From Scatophagus argus (lineage: Eukaryota > Chordata > Actinopteri > Scatophagidae), in contig NC_058506.1 in the NCBI RefSeq assembly GCF_020382885.2, positions 22,045,318 to 22,109,317 on the forward strand: a stretch of DNA of 64,000 bases, given 5' to 3'. Below are positions 1 to 13,784 of the stretch, piece by piece. A model generated the notes under the pieces. The model did not search any database and was not told the DNA's origin. It saw only the letters and a program-made list of their open reading frames with translations. The position numbers were made by a program, and so were the translations under genes. How positions within the stretch are numbered: the stretch's first letter is position 1; each line of letters begins with the position of its first letter.

Positions 1-23
1 CACACACACACACACACACACAC
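1..23. repeat. (CA)n microsatellite at the left edge
   Basis: A pure CA dinucleotide run occupies the first 23 bases and probably continues left of the window. Confidence 0.95.
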
Positions 24-159
24 TCACGGGTTTAGAAATCTGGTTCAGTTAACCTGCGCTTATTTGGAGTTGAATGCATCCGGCAGCAGCAGGACGGCGT
101 GCACACACCATCGACTCAGTATGAACTGCAGAGTGTGTGTTCATGGTAATGAAGGAACT

Positions 160-188
160 GTGCGTGTGTGTGTGTGTGTGTGTGTGTG
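160..188. repeat. (GT)n microsatellite followed by a G-run
   Basis: A GT repeat of about 28 bases is followed by a G-rich tract near 190-206 (TGGGGTGGGGGGGGG-like). Confidence 0.9.
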
Positions 189-3100
189 GGATGGGGTGGG
201 GGGGGGTCACCTGCTAATGACATCAGTTCATTGTTGGTTTTGTTTTTGTCCACTGGATTTGTTGACAATAAGGAAAATACAGATCTCCACGAGACTCCAG
301 TGAGAAAACCTCGTGGTGTGTTTTCATAAGGAGTCGAGACTGGAACAAACACGTTCCTGGACAGATGAGTTGTCTCACTGCGAGACAAGCCGCTCGACAG
401 CAGCTGAAGACAACAGTGCATGTCAACAAACGTCCTCTGGGCGGTTCTAACCTGAGCAGGCCTCTGGATGTTTCCGCAGCTCTGCTGACGTAATGCCGTG
501 CACTTCAAACGGCGTGGAAATGATGGAGCGACTGTGACTGGGGACGTCACAGAGTGCTGCTCCATGCATTTTCAATGCCGTGTTCCACTTAGGATGAAGT
601 GCAGGCTGTCGGCTGCAGGGAGGCGTGTCTAATCTGTCATAAAATTAGAAAAACCTCCACGGCCACGAAACTCCTGTAACAGCCTACAGTCCATGTGGGA
701 CTGCTGTGCAGGCAGAGAGTCTACTGCTTCCACAAGACATGACAGTAACTGGAGAGGTGACACACAGCGAGGGAGATGAGGCGTAAAGCTTTGCATGTGT
801 CATGTGTTTGAAGTGGTTGTGCTGTAGCTAACTGCAGTCGGTTTTCAGATAAGCCTGCAGCCTCAGCTCAGCCTCCACAGACAGACTGAGGAAGTTGCAT
901 GTAATTCCCTCTGAGGTTTTTGAGCAGGCCCAGTGCTGCTCCACACAAAGCCTTAAGGCAGCATTATGTAATCTACCAGCTGGATCATTGGTGGATTGGT
1001 GAGAGCCTGTACGAGAGCCACATCATGTCCTGACCCGAACTGTCTCTGGAGGCTCCTTTAATTGAGCCGCTTCCACATAAACAATAGTGTTGTCTATGTG
1101 GGGAGTGAGGCTTTAGTGTCGCCTCATCCTGACCAGTTTAAGGGTCATGATTGATTAGAAGAAAGGCTGAAGTGCGAGTGAATGAAACCTCACAAAACCG
1201 AGGTGAATGTTTTCTCAAACATCGCGTTTGTTCAGCCTGTTCGTTTGTTCCTGACGTGTTTTTTATCTTGTTTAGACCGTCAGTTTGTCATGGCGGACGT
1301 CTCTAATGACTCACACGAGACCATGAGGTTCAGCCACTGATGTCGCGGAGAAGAAGCCAATCAGAGACGTAAATAAACATGCCAGCCAATTCCAAAGTCT
1401 CTGTCTAAAGTTATTCCTTAAGACAGCAGGACTGTGTATGGAGACCAAGGAAAACCCTCTTCATCACAGGAAATATGTGTTCCTGTGTGGTCATTTCCTG
1501 AGATTTACGTACAATAATAAAATACAGATGGCGGTAAATAATGGCTGCCTCATCCTAAAGCTCTGACGGCCTTCTGTTCGTCCTCTCTGCTGCAGCCATT
1601 TGGGGAAAAACATCCCAACATTTTCTCTGTAATTGAGTCATTTATCATTTATCGTACCTTGACGTCAGTGACACAGCCTGACACATCCTTCGAGGCTGTC
1701 AAAAGGGAAATGTTTGGTGAAAAAGGAGACGTCACTTCAAGCCTCAACGTGCTGACTTGATCCCATCCTCGCCATCTGTTTGAACGCCGTATTAAATTGC
1801 TTAGAGGATGAAATGCTGGCGTGGCACCCGTAGCTCACAAAGCAGCTGTCCCCTAAATAAATGCAACCTCGACCCCCATAATACTTAACAAACTTCAATG
1901 AAATTTAAAATCCTTACTTTGTAATTCAGAAATAGAACATTTTAAGGTGCTCATTTCTTGCGTAGTCTTTTCAGAATTTCAGTGAGGTGTTTTGAAGATG
2001 TTTGAGTCCGGCTTTCAAGCTCAGCACAGCACGGAAACCAGCAACTCAAATTCATGTCAAGAAACTTCATTTTAGACGTCCTTGCTTTTGATTTGTGCTG
2101 ATGCTGATTGAGCTTTGGGCTTTTTGCTGTTTTAGTTATTTGATTATTGTTAGTTTTTGTCCAGTTTTCATCAGCAAAACTTTTCGATAAAATTCTTCAC
2201 GGATGTTCACGGCCCACGTTAAATCAACCCTTGTGAATCCTTGTCATTATGGAAACACTCTTTGTTGTTAAGCCACCATCAGGTCAAAGTATCATCTTCA
2301 CACAAAATAATTTCCGTATGTCACGGGAGACTGATGAGCACATTGCGAAAAACGTGCAAGGTTGCTGTTAGTGGAGTCATGGGCACTTTTGACAAAATGG
2401 TGGACTCATGATGATTCGATGATTCACCACCGTCAAGTATGACTTCATTATTGTACCTGAAAATTAAGCCTAAAATGTATTTATCTCCATCGGATAATCA
2501 AAGTGTTTAGCATGATGAAATCCAGCAGAGTTCTTCTTTTCTGCAGGTGCTCGTGTAGATTCAGATAAATTAATTATCCGCTTTAGAGTCATGTCACTCA
2601 CAGGCTCCACTTGCTTCTCTCTTCCCCCACTCAGCAGCTTTCAAATACATTTTTCAAGGTCGTACTGGCAGTGCAGGACTCCAGACTATAATGTGAGCTG
2701 AACTGCTTTGCATTCAGCTCATCTGCCACAAACATATGACTCATCATTTGAATTATGGGCGCCTTGTGTGAACAGCGCAGCCCTGCACTGTGGAGCAGCA
2801 GCAGCAGGCTGGAAAAGCTTCTGTTAAAGTGTCGATCTGTAATGTTGTAGGAGGAAAAGGAGGACACTGCACACTTTTGAAGGTCACTGCACTTCCAAAA
2901 ATGGGGCCTCTCCAGAGCTGACATTAATTAAGGCGCCTCTTTTAGAGACATCAGTGTGAGCCACTGCTGGAAAGACTAGTGATTCCTGATTCTTACAATT
3001 CTTACAAACTAAACCCCAGGAACATGCAAATTTGATTTTCTGAGGCTGACGAGAGCAACGCTGAACGACAGACTGAGTTACGGAAGCTCGCAGGACTGAG

Positions 3101-6100
3101 GCTACTTCATCTCTGGCTACTTAAAAACAGACACAGACTTTCTGTTAAAAATCTCTCGGCTCCAAGCTTGAGCTAAGACGACCCGATGACATTTATTTTC
3201 TCAGACTTATCAAAGCCAGAGCCACATTACACAAATGTTCTAACAGGCAGCACTTGATGTAAAGTCCCTCTAAGCAGTAAGACTTGATAATTGAAGCGTT
3301 GTGTGTGAGGATAATGGCTTGTAGCTCATGACGAGAGGGCTCTGCTTTTAAGTCCTGGTCCTGTCTGTGTGCAGTTTGCATGTTTGTTCATATTTGCATG
3401 GCCTGCTTCTGCCTTCCTGCCACAGCTGAGGTGAACAGCTCTGAACGCGCTCTCCCAGTGCATGCTGGGACAAATGACTGAACACCTTACTTTTCATCAA
3501 CACACGGGTGGCGCTTGACAAATAAAAAGTCCTGAGTGGGATGAACAAAGTCAATAGGATTCACTCCTGCACAGGCGATCCATCCCGTACTTGTCACTAG
3601 TGTTGCTCAAAGGAACAGCAGACTTTTAACTAGTCAGACAACTGACTAGTGATGGAAAATCATCTCTTCTGACAGAAGAAGAGACAGGAAGTGGTAAATA
3701 AACAGGCTTAGTCAGGCTGAATAATAGAGCGTTAAAAAAAGAACTCTGCAGATTTATCATCACACTCCTACAACACTGTCAGACTCAAGACGGATCATCT
3801 TTTTCAGTCCGTGCTTTCTTCTTCCTTGTCAAAAACCTGGCGCCTACGTTACGCACAATGCAGATCGGCTGCTGACAGTTCAGTCAGATGCTTGTTGTGC
3901 TAGTAGCAGCTAATTTACTGTCAGGACATTCACTGTCCTCCATTCCTGTTAAACTGACTGCTTCATGGCACAAAACAAAGTGCAGGACCTGCACTGCAGC
4001 AGGCAAGGTCACGCACTGCTCGCCGTATTTATTTCATGTTTGAACGTACAAGTTGGCGGATGCCGTGTAAATTGAATACTGCAGGCTCAACAATTGCCAG
4101 TGGTGGTGCAGGGCCGTTACTGAGGCTGCCCTCTGTGGTAATCCCAGCGAGACACTCTGATTAAGGGATTACTGCTGCAACTAATTTCAAAGGCCGGGAT
4201 AGCCCAGACCAGAGCCGGGAGGCAAAAGAGGAGAGGAAGTTGTTTGGATGACTGGACTGAGAAAAACGCTGCCAAAACCAGGACAAAATGGACAGAGTTA
4301 AAACAGCCAAAACACGTTGAAGCACTGGTCGGTCTCACGGCGCTTCCAGCACTGATTTTGTCTTGTGTCCATTACCTGGCCAACATTTTTCTAAGACAGG
4401 ATGCCTCAAAGTCACAGAAAAACCCTTTTAAGGAGAAACTGAGGCTGACGGAGCCTCAAACGGCTTCAATTTTCAGAGATGCTCTAGAAAGTCGTACAGT
4501 TACTTCCCAGATGCCTCAGAGGATGTATATCTCTGGGGGGGGACCAAATCTCCTGGCTTCATATTGCTCTGATTAAACAGTGAAAAGCCAGCAGACAGAC
4601 AGATGGTAGCGTGGAAAACTGGGACTTTCAAAAATGCCATGCAAACGCGCTTTGTGTGCTGTGGCGTTATGTCGACTTTCATTTAAAGCTTGGCCCCGCT
4701 CACACAAAAGCTTTTCCATGGACGACCATCATAAGAGTGTGATGTTACGTTATATACGCTGAATGTGATGAGAGCTGTATCCATTGTCATTGAAACTAGT
4801 TCAGCTCAAAAAGGAGGCCACTTCATTCTGAGACAGTACATGTGGGACTTCAGCGGATGGTCTGATTTGTCTGCTGGAAAGTGACAAAATCATCCAATAT
4901 TTGCTCACTGCAGATAAAATCCACTTTGAGGTCTGGACTGCAGCTTTCTTCTGGATCATTGCTGGGGTGATACAATCCTGTATGGTTCAGTGAAACACGC
5001 AGTGCGTTCCTCGACGACGTGTTAACGCATTACAAAGGCTCAAGGAGGGTTTGATCACATTGGAACCGACCAATCGTGAGGGCACCTGTGCAAACCCCCC
5101 CCCACACACACACGGTTCCCGTCCCCAAACTGTCAAAAGTCAAGGCGATTCATGCGAGCAGAACTTCACAACCCGAGTTAGCGTGTATGACCTCCGGCTG
5201 TGTGGGCTCGCTGCTCGGCTCCATACACGCCAGTCTTTTGTCTCTTCCTGTGTTTTGTTTCTTGCTCTCAGCTGCCTGAATTTGTGTGCATGGACTGCGA
5301 GTGGATATAAATATCTGCACTTGTAGGATAATAGAATTTGCTGGTGGACATGTGTTGCCATTTTGGTGAAAGCAGCACAGATGTATTGTAACCAGCACAG
5401 ACAGCAATACTGTGAGGTGGCGTATTACTTCAACGTGAACGTAAGCCACATTTTGAGTGCAACTTGCTGCCAAACACTGATGGCAACACACACGACACAT
5501 TCCCCCGAGGCCCTGCTGTACCTTAGCATTAAAGCATCTGCTGGCTTTAGTCTAGCCGTGACCTTTGATGTTCTAATTAAAGCAGAAAGGGGAACATGTT
5601 GTCAGATACACTCGAGTACCTGCTCCATGAATACAGCTTCATTCTTCTGCTTGAGGACTAATGGACCACTTAGAATAACTGAAAAGCCCGGGATGCCCGA
5701 CTATTACACCGCAATGTTGCCGACCTTTGTTGCACGCCAATCCCTTTCTTTCTCCCTTCGTTTCCTGATGTGATGTTTCTATTTTTCTATTTTTAACACC
5801 CTGAAAATACTTTGTTTTGATCCACCAAGGCCATCATCAACCTGAAGCACTTTTCAACTCTTAGAGGGTTAAAAATCATTTTCATTTCATTTTCACTTCC
5901 CAGAACATCGCAGGAATACCCTAAAATATAAGGACATTACCTCTGGACCACATCACCCACCCCTGCTACAGTGCACACAATGTTAAAACCAACTATCTCC
6001 CACGGAGCAATGAATCTCTTGTCCCTATTTTATTCATTTTCCATTTATTATCATGTGTTTCATCTTTAATCAGCATTAGCTTCATACAAAATATGTTTGT

Positions 6101-6577
6101 CACCAGATTTAATGCTATTTTAGTGTTCAAAATCTGCTTATCGCTCATTAATTAAACTGTCTTTATTCTGTGCAGATTGCTCAGTGGTACTACGGATGAG
6201 GTGGTCACTAATTTTGAAATGCAGCAGCTACGTGTGAATACAGGCCCTGGAGTGTAGGAGTGATAAGAGTGTGTGGGCAGGTGGACATTAATGCTGCTAC
6301 ACGCTCCTGTATTGGCAGTATTTCCTCTCTCCTGTGCAGCATCCTACTTCTGCTGGATGGCCTGAGGGAAGTCCTCATTAATAAAGCCCTTGAGGGGTTT
6401 GCTTGTTCCAAACAAAGCGAGCTCGACCTTGAACTGGAGGACGTGACTGATATTGGTTCAGCAGTCACTGAACGTTGATGTGGCTGATCATCTTAGTAAA
6501 ATACAGTACAACAGCTACACCCTGGACACCACCCGTCCACAGTGATGTAGTAACAGTAGATTGGATCTGCCTGCTGA

Positions 6578-6601
6578 GGGTTAGGGTTAGGGTTAGGGTT
6601 A
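6578..6601 (+). repeat. Interstitial telomere-like repeat, four perfect GGGTTA units
   Basis: Exactly four uninterrupted vertebrate telomere hexamers in GGGTTA phase. Short interstitial telomeric tracts are known in vertebrates as relics of break repair or of telomerase capture. This one is too short to imply a chromosome fusion. Confidence 0.9.
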
Positions 6602-7786
6602 TGAATGGACGCAAAAGCACCTCATGCTTGATTCAAAACATCAAAGTTCAAAAGATGTTATGATCTCAACAAATCAGCATTTCTGTTATTAATTTGTCAT
6701 TTTTTTACAAAAACAAAAAAAAAGTTGAAGTCCAACATAAATAACTCTCTCTGTTAATAACACCTGGTGAAAGTGAAGCCCTTATGTTCACACTGAACAT
6801 TTCAACGCAGAAGTCAGTGCAAAGCGTATTCACGCAGTAAGCTGCAGGTGTTGTGTCGGGAGACAAGCCTATTTAAAAATCAATATTTTTAAATTGAAAG
6901 TGGTGCAAATGTTCAGTGCATTAATTCAAACTCACACCACGCAGTGGACCACTGTACCACAGAAGCTTAATCCACGGCCATTGCTTAGTTACGTGTGCTA
7001 TCGAAGACAAACGACTGCAACTAAGTCATACTGACAGCATTAAAGATGGCTGCCACCAAATTATCCTGTTGTCGGCTTTCAGTGTCCTCAGCAGCCCAAC
7101 TTCAGACTGCAGTCCCACTGACTGGATGAAACCGCCACAAACCTGCTAGCTAGCTGCTAGCAGAGAGAGCAGACTGGACAGCAGAGAGGCGTAACATCAC
7201 CAGACAGCAGCCAAGTTCCCATTTGTGTTTTGGCTAAATCACAAAACTAACGCTGGCAACAGAAGATCCAACATGCTGACACGTGCAGTTGGAAAAAAGA
7301 GACGTTTACCACAAAGTTACGCTGAAAGTGACCCAGAGCTGCAGCTAACATCGTCAGTCTTTTTCTCTATAAAATGTCAGGAGTGTAATTAAGAATAACT
7401 GCTCCAGTTTGTGCTGAGCCTAAAGGTGAAATCTGCACGCTCAGAAAGGTCTCACATTCAGGAAGCCAAAACCAAAGACCATTTGGCATTTTTTCTTGAC
7501 AAACGCCTGAAACAGTGAATCGATTATCAAAAGAGTCTCCAGCTATAAAATTAAATTTAAGTTCAACTGCGGATCTGTTGTTATCTTTCGTTCAGTTTAC
7601 GTCGTCGTTGTCGATTATTGTCAGTAAGGAGAAACACGAGGGACAAGAACAGAACTGACAGTAACAGGTGTTGTTTTTGTGCTCCAACAACATGGTCACT
7701 GGGGAGGTCGCAATTTCACAGTCTGTGGTTTATCCTTTAATAAATCCGTCACCAGCAGCTCCTCTAACACCACCTACTCTTCTAAT

Positions 7787-7812
7787 TGTGTGTGTGTGTG
7801 TGTGTGTGTGTG
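7787..7812. repeat. (TG)13 microsatellite
   Basis: A perfect TG run of 26 bases. Confidence 0.95.
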
Positions 7813-7926
7813 ATGTGTGCTGGAGGAAGCCGGATCTGCCCCCTGGTTCGTACAGCTGCAGGAGACATTTCTGTTTAATGAGGTCTAGAAAGGCTCTCCC
7901 TTCAATTACTATCTGTCAGCTCTCAA

Positions 7927-7979
7927 GTGTGCATGTGTGTGTGCATGTGTGTGTGCGTGTGTGTGTGTGTGTGTGCGTG
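7927..7979. repeat. Imperfect (TG)n microsatellite
   Basis: TG repeats interrupted by CA and CG steps, followed by a G-run at about 7978-7987. Confidence 0.9.
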
Positions 7980-9343
7980 GGGGGGGTCATTTAACTCTCC
8001 CTCTTACTCCTCTTCAAGTCATCATCAATTCATCAGCAGTCAGTACAAACAGTCGGTGATTTGAAGACGTTTCAAAAGTGGGCACCACATTTATCGTGTA
8101 ATTCATTTCAGCTGCCTCGATCGGTCGTCTCGGGGCTGACACTGATCACCAATATCACGTCATGGCTCACCGTGAGCCCACTGACTTTCTTTTTCTTCAT
8201 TAGACTGTAGCGGTGAGAGATAATGAGGGCAGGCAGCAGAGAGCTTGAGCTGGACTCAGATCAGGAACCTTAAAGCTCCACACCACCAGGACACCTGCTG
8301 TTCAGTAAACCGTGGAGACGTAATCAAACAGAACATATGTTTACATTTCCCACCAGAAATGTATTGTGATCAGCCATTTACTTCTTCGTAACAGCTTTTG
8401 TTTTTGTAATGTTTCACATCATGCAGCCTTCTCTTGCACTTTGCTGAAGGAAGCAGACAGAGTGGACAGTACGACGTGGTTCATGTACTGGACTGTTGCA
8501 TAACCAGCAGAGGCCGTGGAAAATATTTCATTTAAGGTGTGATGATGAAAATATTCAAAATAATTATAATTTAATGTATGTTTTGAAAAGTAACCCGAAC
8601 TCGTAACACTGAACAGAATCTAATCATTGTTGTGCTAATTTGTCTCCGCTAAAGGCTCACGACAGGAAGAAATTCAGCCTTAAACAATAAAACCCCACAA
8701 GGCCTTTTAGAGCACAATCGGTTTGCCGGCTAAAAAGGAACAATTACTCCTAATGGTCCTCTGGGCCTTTTAGAGGTGTTAAGAAAGTCTGAAATGACTT
8801 GAAATTTGAAAGCCAATTTCACTTGACATCAAAACACAAGGACTTGATAAAAATGGAGATTCGGGACAGTGAAACTTGACAAATCAGACAAATCAGAAGA
8901 TTTTCATTTTCATTTTCAGGAATCGGTTTGTTTTCGGCGCAGGTGATAACAGCGAAGCCCAGAAAAGAAATTTGGCCTCTTTTAGCCATCTGACTGAAAT
9001 GTATTGTAGATTAAATCCTCTGTTTTGATGCTGTTTGAAGGCCGCACTTCCAGCACATAAACTGGTTCCGCGGGATCTGCTGAACGCGTCGCTCTCGTGT
9101 GCCACCGCAGTAATGGCGGCTTGACTGCTTCCGCCTACAACTGGGATTCGTCTATATGTCTATACTTGTATTACTCACACAGCAGCAGCAGCGTGACTGA
9201 AGCCATGCTCGGGAATAAACCCTCCACTCACACACAGTCCAAATCACAGTGTTCAGGGTTAGCAGACTGCATCCTCCTCCTCTCAGATGTGACTCCCAGC
9301 TGCCTGGAGGAAAACGGATTAAAACCTAACTGGCATCACTTTA

Positions 9344-9365
9344 ACACACACACACACACACACAC
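9344..9365. repeat. (AC)11 microsatellite
   Basis: A perfect AC run. Confidence 0.95.
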
Positions 9366-9598
9366 GAGCTCTTTCCACATCCCCAAACTCGTTCTAGCAC
9401 ACCAAGTGTTTCACCCGCCCCCTATTAACACACACTCTAACACAGAGGGGATCTCTCTTCTTGCAGAAGTCTATTATTAGCTGTTCAACCCAGAGACAAA
9501 CTAATGACACGTTGGGATGAATCACCAGAGCTGCTGCCTCCAACTATCATTACACTCACGGCACAGCTACAGTAGACAGCCATGTAGGATGCTGGCCA

Positions 9599-9599
9599 C

Positions 9600-9630
<31 letters not shown>

Positions 9631-9655
9631 ACCCCCACACACGAACACACACACA
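9599..9655. repeat. Compound (AC)n microsatellite
   Basis: AC repeats interrupted by short C-rich steps. Confidence 0.9.
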
Positions 9656-12600
9656 GTCTACTTCGAGAACTGCGGCGAAAGGTCTCATCCGTGAACCAGC
9701 GAGGCCCACGTGTCTGCAGGTTTCTGTTCCAACGCGCACCAAACGTGATTCAACCCCGTTTTCAGACGTGCAGAACCCACTAGGTCCGCTGACATCAGCG
9801 CGCTCACTGCCGGGTTGTCCTCGGGTGTCATGTTAGCTCGTTCGTTTGTCTGACTGGCTCTGATTTAAGGCTGCTTCCACATACCATCCCATACCGATCT
9901 TGTGTGGTGGATCGGGAAGCAACCAGACATAATAATTCACATAATGCAGATTCTTTGTTTGTGTTAGTACAAAATTGAGTCTTTCGGCTTTCAGTTGCAA
10001 TCATTTTTGTCACCGCTGGCGCCTCAATTAGTTTTTACCTCCACGACGATGGCTGGCCTCAAGCTGCCCTCCATGAAAGTGATGGCAGTGAGCTCCAGGG
10101 AGAGAAGACACAAAATTTACATTTGGGAAAAGAAACCACTGGTTTTAAGACATCTGTTAATACTTCTTGGCGGTTGGAGTTTTTCCAGATTTACTGTAGA
10201 TGTGTTGAGATGACATTTCACATTTCAGATCTTAAGAGGTTAAGAGGTTAAAGCACTCACAGATGTTTTCAGCTCACTGTCATTCATTGTAATCTTTCTA
10301 CTGTATCTCCCTACTGAAGGTATAAAACAAACGTAAATGTGTTGAATTAAAAAGAAATTTACAGTAAAACGATGTTTATTTATTTCTCTAAATAACATAT
10401 CAAAAAATCATCCATACTGAAACACGAGTGCTGCATCTGCACTAATAATAAAACATCTCTAATGAACAACAACGTTTGACACAAGTCAAACCTAATAAGA
10501 CGGCCAGAGACATTAAAGGGTAGTTGCAACAGTACAAACATCCTGGTGAGCACAGTGTGGTATCTCACAGTATTTATTGCCATGTTTGCCGGAATTAAGC
10601 AGCAAAATAAGACAGAACATTCCAAAGAAGGTGGTGTACAGCTCGCACTGACTCTGCTGCTGTCTAAAGCACCATCATCAAACTGCCAGTCGGACTGAAA
10701 CATGGCTGTGCCGCTGTGTTCACACTGACTGCAGAGCACCATTATTACTGTGTGCAAGGACGCCCGGGTTGTTGTTACTATGACAACTGATGTATATGAT
10801 GCAAATATCAGCGTCACATCAGATGCTGTCACATATTTTCACTGGAGACCGGCAGCACGACTGCACACAGAACACAGCTTTAACCGGCGGCAGCCAATGT
10901 TAACGGAGCATAAGTGATCCATTAGATCGAGTGTCAGCTCTGAATGAGAGGCTGATACCTGATCTGTGTTCCCTGTGACTCCTGCACCAGGGAAGGAGTC
11001 TGCAGGCTCCACTCCAGCCTAACAGTCCAGCAGCTCAGCACTGTGAAGCACACAGCACTGAAATCTGTGAGACCGGCTTGCACTCAGTGTGTTTTTCTGT
11101 TCACTTATTGAAAGTTCAGTGTAGGATGGCACACCACAGAGGAACATCATCGTTCATTTGGAGTCTTATGTCAGTACACCTGGCGAATTAAGTCCAATTT
11201 TCACTCTCTTTCAGCTTGTTTTAGCTCCTTTTTGGTCTCTACCAACTCCCGAGGGAAACAACGGGCTCTTCGGGCTGCTATATGTGCCACCACGTTCACC
11301 AGCAGTTGCTAACTCGTGTTTGGTGCTGAGCAGGTGGTCTGCAGGGGGTTTTTAGGGCTTTTTCACAGAAAACAGCTGCTTGTTGTGGCCGAAGATGACA
11401 CGAGGAGAGCAGCGGAAATGAACCAAAGCAGGTGGAAAACCAAAAGCTGCGTGAAGCCGAGGGGAGCTGCATGTGAAGGTGATAATTCTCTGTACGTTCA
11501 TTACAACACCTTTCACCTTGTCACATTTATTTGACATATTGTTATTATGAAAAACATATCGATGACGGCTGCTTTAAGAGCAGGCGAGTGGCTTAAAATA
11601 ACTATTTTGTTAAAGTTACTGAAGCTTCACCACCACATTTACTACAATAACAATTTGGTTATTTTATGTTAAAGATGGCCGTCATTTTAAGGAGAAACCA
11701 ACGCTGACTTTTGCTTTGGAAACAGGAATCAGTCAGAAGATTGCTTCTTCTGTATTAAGTGGGACAGTGGGACATCCGTGTTCCTCCAAAGACGATTCCT
11801 CGTAAACTTTGTGTAGCATCAGGTCAAAATTTCCCCGCTTAAAATCTCAGCGTATGTAAAAGAGCCAGGAATGAGTGCCCCTCTTGGCCTCTGGAAGAGC
11901 TGCTGGTGGGGCCAAAGAGAGATTTATAGACTAAAACAAGACAAATATACTGTACAAGACGCTTCCTCGGCCAGGAAAACAGACAGAAGGATATTTTACA
12001 AAGCTGCAGTTATTTTGGCTGATAACCGTTTCACAAAGCCAGATTGGATGGTCTCCATTGAAACGAGTGTGCAAACTGCAGCCTCCAGCCAAAGGCAGAC
12101 AGGAGGAATCACACACCGGTCTAACTCGTGTGCTTTGGAGAGCTGGCCACTAAAAATTACAACACCCAGTCATCGTGTAATCACATGTTTTTGCCTTGTT
12201 TCGGCTTTGTTCGACATCAGAAGTTTGAGGCTGTCAGGGAGCCCAGAGAGTTGTTAGAAAAACTATTTTTGCTTTTTATGATTTCTAGTGGCGAAACAAG
12301 AACTCAGATCCTTTAATTAAGCACAAAGTACAAACACCACAATGAAAAACATCCCCATTACAAGTATAAGTACTACATACAAAATTTTACTGTACTGGAT
12401 TATGTTGGTGGGTCGTTATTAATGATGTGTTTACACGTTACAACATTTTATTGTAGTAGCTGGTGGCGCAAATCTTAACAGCTTTATGTACTTTGTGCAA
12501 GTACAAGCATTTTGTGTATAAAAACATCATCTGTAAGGTATCAAGTAAGTACAACTGTCAGGTAAATGTAGTAAAAGCTCAACATTTCCCTCTGAGCTGT

Positions 12601-13718
12601 GCTGCAGTACAAGCATAAAACAGCAGACGGGTAGAAGATGGAAAGCAAAGTACAAGTACTTCAAAGCTGTATTTAAACACGACTGAAACAGTTCACAGTG
12701 CGCGGCTGTAGGACCTCTGTGACCTCCGTGACCTCTGTGCACGGCACAGGGAGGACGAGTGGACGAACTCGTCTATACTGGGAAGCGGTTTTATATCACG
12801 ACAGCCTTTTCTGGAAAGGAGAACCAGATCATAAATAAACCAGGCAGTGGGGGGATTTCTCAGCCGTCTAATGCTGTGAGTCACACATCAGACAGATCTG
12901 CCTCACTGAAACACAAATATACAAATGCTATAGGAGGCCTACATTACTTATTGTCATATCGCAGTATTGTGGAGACTCCTGGATAGGTGCTTGATTTTTC
13001 TGTTTTGTTGGATCAGTCCACACAGCAAAAGCACCAGGTGGTGGTGGTGGTGGAGGGGGGGGGACACTCACACTCACCCATCTGACAGCTTAAACAAATT
13101 TCTAAGTCGGAGTGAAGTTGCACTTCAGTGTGAGAGTGGGAGGAAGACTGGATTCAGGAGTCAGGCGGCGATCGGACGCGGGTCAGCCCTGCCTCCAGTC
13201 TTTGGAGGGGAAACACCTGAACTGGCTCTGTGTGAGCCCCTACAGCCAGAGACTTTGTACATGAGTACCAGGATGATGTGTTCACTGGCGCTCACGAGGA
13301 GGAGTAGCAGCAGTAGTAGCTCTTTCTAAAGGCACAAATTTAAGATCTTTGTTTGTGAGATACAAGGTGCTAAAGCGGACAACTTTAGGTGGTGGGAGGC
13401 GTGTTTTTAAGGCGAGCTGTTTCCACCTTCCCTCATGCCAAGCTAAGCTAGCTCTGTCCGCAGTCAATCTCCTCGCTGAACACACAGACACGGGAACGAA
13501 ATTGATCTTCTCGCCACACGCGGTGGAAAAAAAGGCAATAAGGTGACTATTTCCAAAAGGGCCAAAGTCGTCCTGCTCTGCATGTTAACAGAATGTGAGC
13601 ACCACATCATCTCATGTTCAACAACTTCAGCTCCCATGAGTCTGAGACACAGCAATGCGGCTCGTTGGATGTTAACGTATATATTAAAACACTGTGTTTT
13701 TCCATCAGCAGTAAGCTG

Positions 13719-13720
<2 letters not shown>

Positions 13721-13779
<59 letters not shown>
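13721..13779. repeat. (GT)29 microsatellite
   Basis: A perfect GT run of 59 bases, among the longest in the window and probably highly polymorphic. Apparent open frames through it encode only alternating Val-Cys and are not genes. Confidence 0.97.

Positions 13780-13784
<5 letters not shown>

Noticed and set aside
3625-3655. Short inverted repeat CTAGTCA...TGACTAG
   Set aside because: Seven-base arms are too short to stand out in 64 kb.
9599-9655. CA/GT runs and other simple repeats as possible CRISPR-like arrays or promoters
   Set aside because: They are plain dinucleotide microsatellites without spaced repeat units, in a vertebrate genome.
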